A DNA stretch of 64,000 nt from Triops longicaudatus (lineage: Eukaryota > Arthropoda > Branchiopoda > Notostraca > Triopsidae): positions 192,089-256,088 of the forward strand of contig JAGQDJ010000186.1 in assembly GCA_022885665.1 (NCBI GenBank), written 5' to 3'. The notes beneath the pieces were generated by a model that saw only the letters and a program-made list of their open reading frames with translations, was not told the DNA's origin and did not search any database. This document shows positions 60,701 to 64,000 of this stretch, piece after piece. A program made the translations under genes and the position numbers. Every line of letters starts with the position of its first letter. Position 1 is the stretch's first letter.

Positions 60701-63700
60701 GTGAAATGTTAAAAGTTATGGGTGCATTTTGTATAGCGTGTGTATACCTTGCTGCATGTACCTTTTGCTCTGATACCTGCGCATATTACATGCTACCTTG
60801 ATGTTCTGTTCTGTACAATAAGAAACGAGATAATAATAACTACTGTGTTGTTCAAGTAAGAGAGGGGAGCTCGTCTCAGAGTAGGGTCAATGGTCGAAAG
60901 ACGCCGGACGGACGGCTAAGACGCTGTTTTATGTATTTAAGCTTCCCATCATTGTCGGATCTTTATTCTTTAATTTTTTTTTATTCGTTAGAACTTGATT
61001 TACTACCTTTTTATGCAAGTTCGGTTGGGCTTAATTTCGAGATATTTCGTAAGGTACAAAAACCTTAGACTTTTTTTGCGTTTGTTTGCCATAAAATTTT
61101 GTAAGGAAAGAAATCGATAATGCATTTATTAAAAGCCCATCAAGTTGCGATATGTTCATAGAAAACCATCCTCGCAAGCTTCTTATAGCACTTATTTAAG
61201 ATACAAATCGGTATCACGTCAATGGGCGATTTGTCCATTTTTTCGCACTGTAATATGTTTGAAAGTGTAACCATTTATTGGACCTACAATTCATTCGTTT
61301 GAGAACTGCTTTCGAACAGCATTCAAGAGCATTTAAAAATATTTTGTAGTCTAAACAAGAACGTCACCGATTTTCAGACACAAGTTTCATTCTAGCGACG
61401 TCTGAGTTGCGTAGTATTTGTGGATTTTCTAAATAAAACTTTCTCATGACGAGTTCATTTTTTAAACAAAGTAAATACATTTGATTGTAGTACGAGTACG
61501 CGCATTCAACTTTGCGAATTTGCTTAGGAATTAGTGTCATAGAGGGTCTGTGCAAAGAATCTTAGTTACATTTTGATGATAGTAAATTAGTTACGCAGAA
61601 ATACATTTAAGTACTCTCTTGATCTGCTGTCGCTGATCTTCAAATCCTGAAAAAAATGTTCTGGCGACAATTATTTTCGCTTCCGAAGCAAAACAGATTA
61701 ATTGCCTTTCAAATTAGAAAGCAACTAATCTTAGTGGTAAACAACGGATAAACTATTCATTATTTACACCCGTGTCACGACTAAAGCTTCAGTAGAGGAA
61801 GTTGAGGAAAAAATTATAATTTTCATCTATATCTCCAAGTCTACTGCGATCCTTTGCATAAATTAGGAAGTGCGAACACGTGTAATTGCAATGGGACTTG
61901 ATAGCAGGTGTGGGATTTGTCATGTTTAGGGACGCGAAGAATAGCTCAAACCTTTCGACACTTTTTCACAAGAAGGTTCACGGGACCGTGAAAGCTGAAA
62001 TTACTATTCTTGATCTGCTTGATAAGCAAGTTTTCTTTACACATTCAATGGCCCAACAATTTTCCGCTTGTACTTCGGCTGCCGTGTGACGATGGTGGTC
62101 CGATAACCGGACAATTTGGGGTCGATTACAGAGATTTAGGAACTGGCTTTGAAATAAAAGCTTCCTTGATTTATACACTGTCGCATTTTAAAATCACATG
62201 GCGGTGGAGGGCTTTCAAACGGATCTCTGCCAAGTTGATTACGCGCTTCAGATGCTTGCAAAAAGTGCGGTTTAGATGACTCGAAGGAGTTACACAAAAG
62301 ACCACTGCGCCACATTGCAAAAAGCTTCGGTAGCTTTACTATTGCTACCACTAAAAGAGAGACCCATCTTTTTGCTTTCGTTTGGTTTTCTTCTTAAGGT
62401 AAGATTAAAGCTGAACAAAAACTACTAAACTCCGCACAATACCCAAAGAAGTCGTTGTCCATAGTTACTTCAGGTATCACATGAAGTAGAACTATACTTT
62501 GCGAGTGGATACTCGAAAAGAGACTTATCGCTTTCACAAACCATCTGGCGTCAATTTCCTCTTCATCCATCTGAATTTATACTCAGAGAAGACAAGATTA
62601 AGGAAGATCTTCCTTGAACTTCACATTCTTCCTTCAGAAAAAAACTTGCATTGGGTGTTATGCAAATAAAGAAGCTACGAATGAAAGAGAAGATTCTTTT
62701 ACTTTTTTTATTTCGTACTTAACCTTAAAGGTCAATAGTATGTAGTCAAAATACTCTAGAATTATCGCACTTCTTTACGTTTCATATTCTCTATATTAGA
62801 AAAGGAAGATTTGTGTTTCGTTTTTTGTCTTTCATATTTTAACCTTCCTACTTCGTCCTTTCTCAGTTGCTTTATTTTTTGCGCGTTTTACTTGGGTTCT
62901 TTTTCCGTATTTCTTTTGATATTGTTATATGCTTTTATTGCACATGACCAAGATATTTATAGAATTTTTTATTATTAGCTTACTCTGTATGTTTTGATTT
63001 TCCATTAACTGGCTATCATTGATTATTCTTTTGATTGATCTCGATGTATCTAATGGATATGAAAATAAAATCTGCCAAGGGTAATATTAGTGGAGGTATT
63101 GCATCACATTATCATTAGATGAACAGCAGGGGATATTTTGAGAGAATGCACAAAAGGATGGGGTTTGGGGTTGCTGCGATGGTGTAATGTTAGGGAAGTG
63201 ACCTGAATTCGAAAAAAATGTTGCATGAACGTCCTTGGCAACCTTGACTTGATAAGTTGGATGGCCGCTTGCATGGCAAGGCCGAGAACCTTTATTTGTT
63301 CTAGCAGAAGGTTTCTCGTCGAGTTTAGGCAACTCTTGATGGGAGTTAGATGTGGTTTTCACTGAGGAGAGCTCACAGGGAAGGGAAATAGGAAGGTCTG
63401 GGTACGTAACGGGATCAGATTGGGATTAGTTGTACTAGCTAGACTATTTTCGTAGTTCTTTCTATTAGCTAATGACCTGTCTGCAAATGATGTAGTTTTG
63501 ACAAACGGTCACTCGAGCAGCAGCGGAACTTTGTCAGTTCCTAAAATTGGTTCTCGGAACAGCATCATAATCCTGTCATCAATAAGTCAAACGGACGAAT
63601 TTGTAGTAGAATATAGACGGTTTGTAATTGAAACTTGACAGCTTTGATTTGCTAGATTACGCGATATGACTTGTCAAAGTGTATCTAATGGCTGTGGGGA

Positions 63701-64000
63701 GAATTGGATTCTTTTGTTAGCACCTTTTGGAGAAAAACTTGATATAATATACCTGTTCTTTTTCATTGTGTCATGTCATATTTGTAGTAAATGGTACAAG
63801 GTATGGTGAGAAAGTTATGGGAATTCACGCGAACGCTTGGAACTCGAACTACTTTGCTAACACGGCACGAGTGTAACTCAAATTTAACAACGAAGCCCGA
63901 ATTAGAATCGATCATAATCCGTATCCTTCATAGGCGTCGTTTCGTGTCATTGACTTGATAGAACCTTGCTTTACATTAAAACTGTCAATTTAGCTAACAG
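57774..64000 (+). other. SMG6 intron continuing past the right edge
   Basis: The exon ending at 57773 stops one base into a codon inside the PIN domain, so a further exon beginning with a sequence like INELDGL is required. I searched the plus strand for that motif in the right phase and did not find it, so the intron is probably over 6.2 kb. It contains the foldback structure at 59383-59898 and two weak coding-like stretches near 63100-63640. Confidence 0.55.
59383..59898. mobile_element. Foldback or MITE-like element (516 bp)
   Basis: A perfect 17-bp inverted repeat, GGGGTGCATTTTATTGT at 59383-59399 and its reverse complement at 59882-59898, forms the ends. Further in, CTCAACAAACG at 59425-59435 matches the reverse complement of 59839-59849, in the same order within each arm. 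The arms are therefore homologous over about 50-60 bp but diverged between the blocks. No transposase frame is visible inside and I find no clear target-site duplication. Confidence 0.5.

Noticed and set aside
63087..63437. A minus-strand open stretch of about 110 codons, rich in Pro, Ser and Gln
   Set aside because: It looks somewhat coding-like but has no ATG near its start, no clear upstream exon, and no recognised motif. It is not strong enough to call a gene.
63469..63638. A plus-strand open stretch after a CTATTAG acceptor that is in the right phase to continue SMG6 for 57 codons to a TGA
   Set aside because: It begins NDLSAND and is Ser-rich, without the NELDG block or later acidic residues the PIN domain needs. 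Phase agreement and a short open frame can arise by chance. It could at most be an alternative terminal exon.
1..64000. CRISPR arrays, prophage, bacterial operons, rRNA genes
   Set aside because: Looked for and not seen. Gene structure is wholly eukaryotic.

Overview
This is a stretch of animal nuclear genome. All five recognisable protein genes are split by GT-AG introns, several proteins are animal-specific families, and there are no bacterial-type operons. Introns in the first four genes are mostly 52-84 bp. The EXT2 homologue reads closer to my memory of the fly protein than to the human one in its glycosyltransferase half, and scattered TTAGGT-type strings occur. This suggests an invertebrate, perhaps an arthropod, but I cannot name the species.

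Layout. Positions 1-22926 hold no gene I can support: unique AT-rich DNA with a few GC-richer patches, short repeats and probable relics of mobile DNA. Five genes follow. (1) EXT2, heparan-sulfate co-polymerase, + strand, 10 exons, 22927-26023, 709 aa. (2) An SLC49A4 (DIRC2)-like lysosomal transporter, + strand, 9 exons, 27923-29888, 447 aa. (3) A secreted single-domain M14B metallocarboxypeptidase, - strand, 5 exons, 33185-31050, 449 aa. (4) EARS2, mitochondrial glutamyl-tRNA synthetase, - strand, 8 exons, 36976-33585, 544 aa. (5) SMG6, the nonsense-mediated-decay endonuclease, + strand, 37509 to beyond the right edge, of which about 1,627 codons are present. Every exon join listed keeps reading phase; I checked each by hand.

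SMG6 dominates the right half. It changes from the small-intron style of its neighbours to introns of up to 4.7 kb, and the window stops inside an intron that splits the PIN nuclease domain. EARS2 and SMG6 diverge from a 532-bp interval that contains an E2F-like site and an 86-codon small ORF. EXT2, SLC49A4, the carboxypeptidase and EARS2 have no evident shared pathway. They act in Golgi glycosylation, lysosomal transport, peptide trimming and mitochondrial translation, so this looks like ordinary gene neighbourhood, not a functional cluster.

The most interesting observations are in SMG6. A 57-nt intron that is a multiple of three and has no stop hides inside the apparent first exon. A 319-nt in-frame exon with a strong acceptor lies between two conserved exons; it would either end the protein before the nuclease domain or insert 105 residues. 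Two tRNA-derived sequences, a truncated retroelement with a target-site duplication, and a 516-bp foldback structure account for some of the non-coding DNA.
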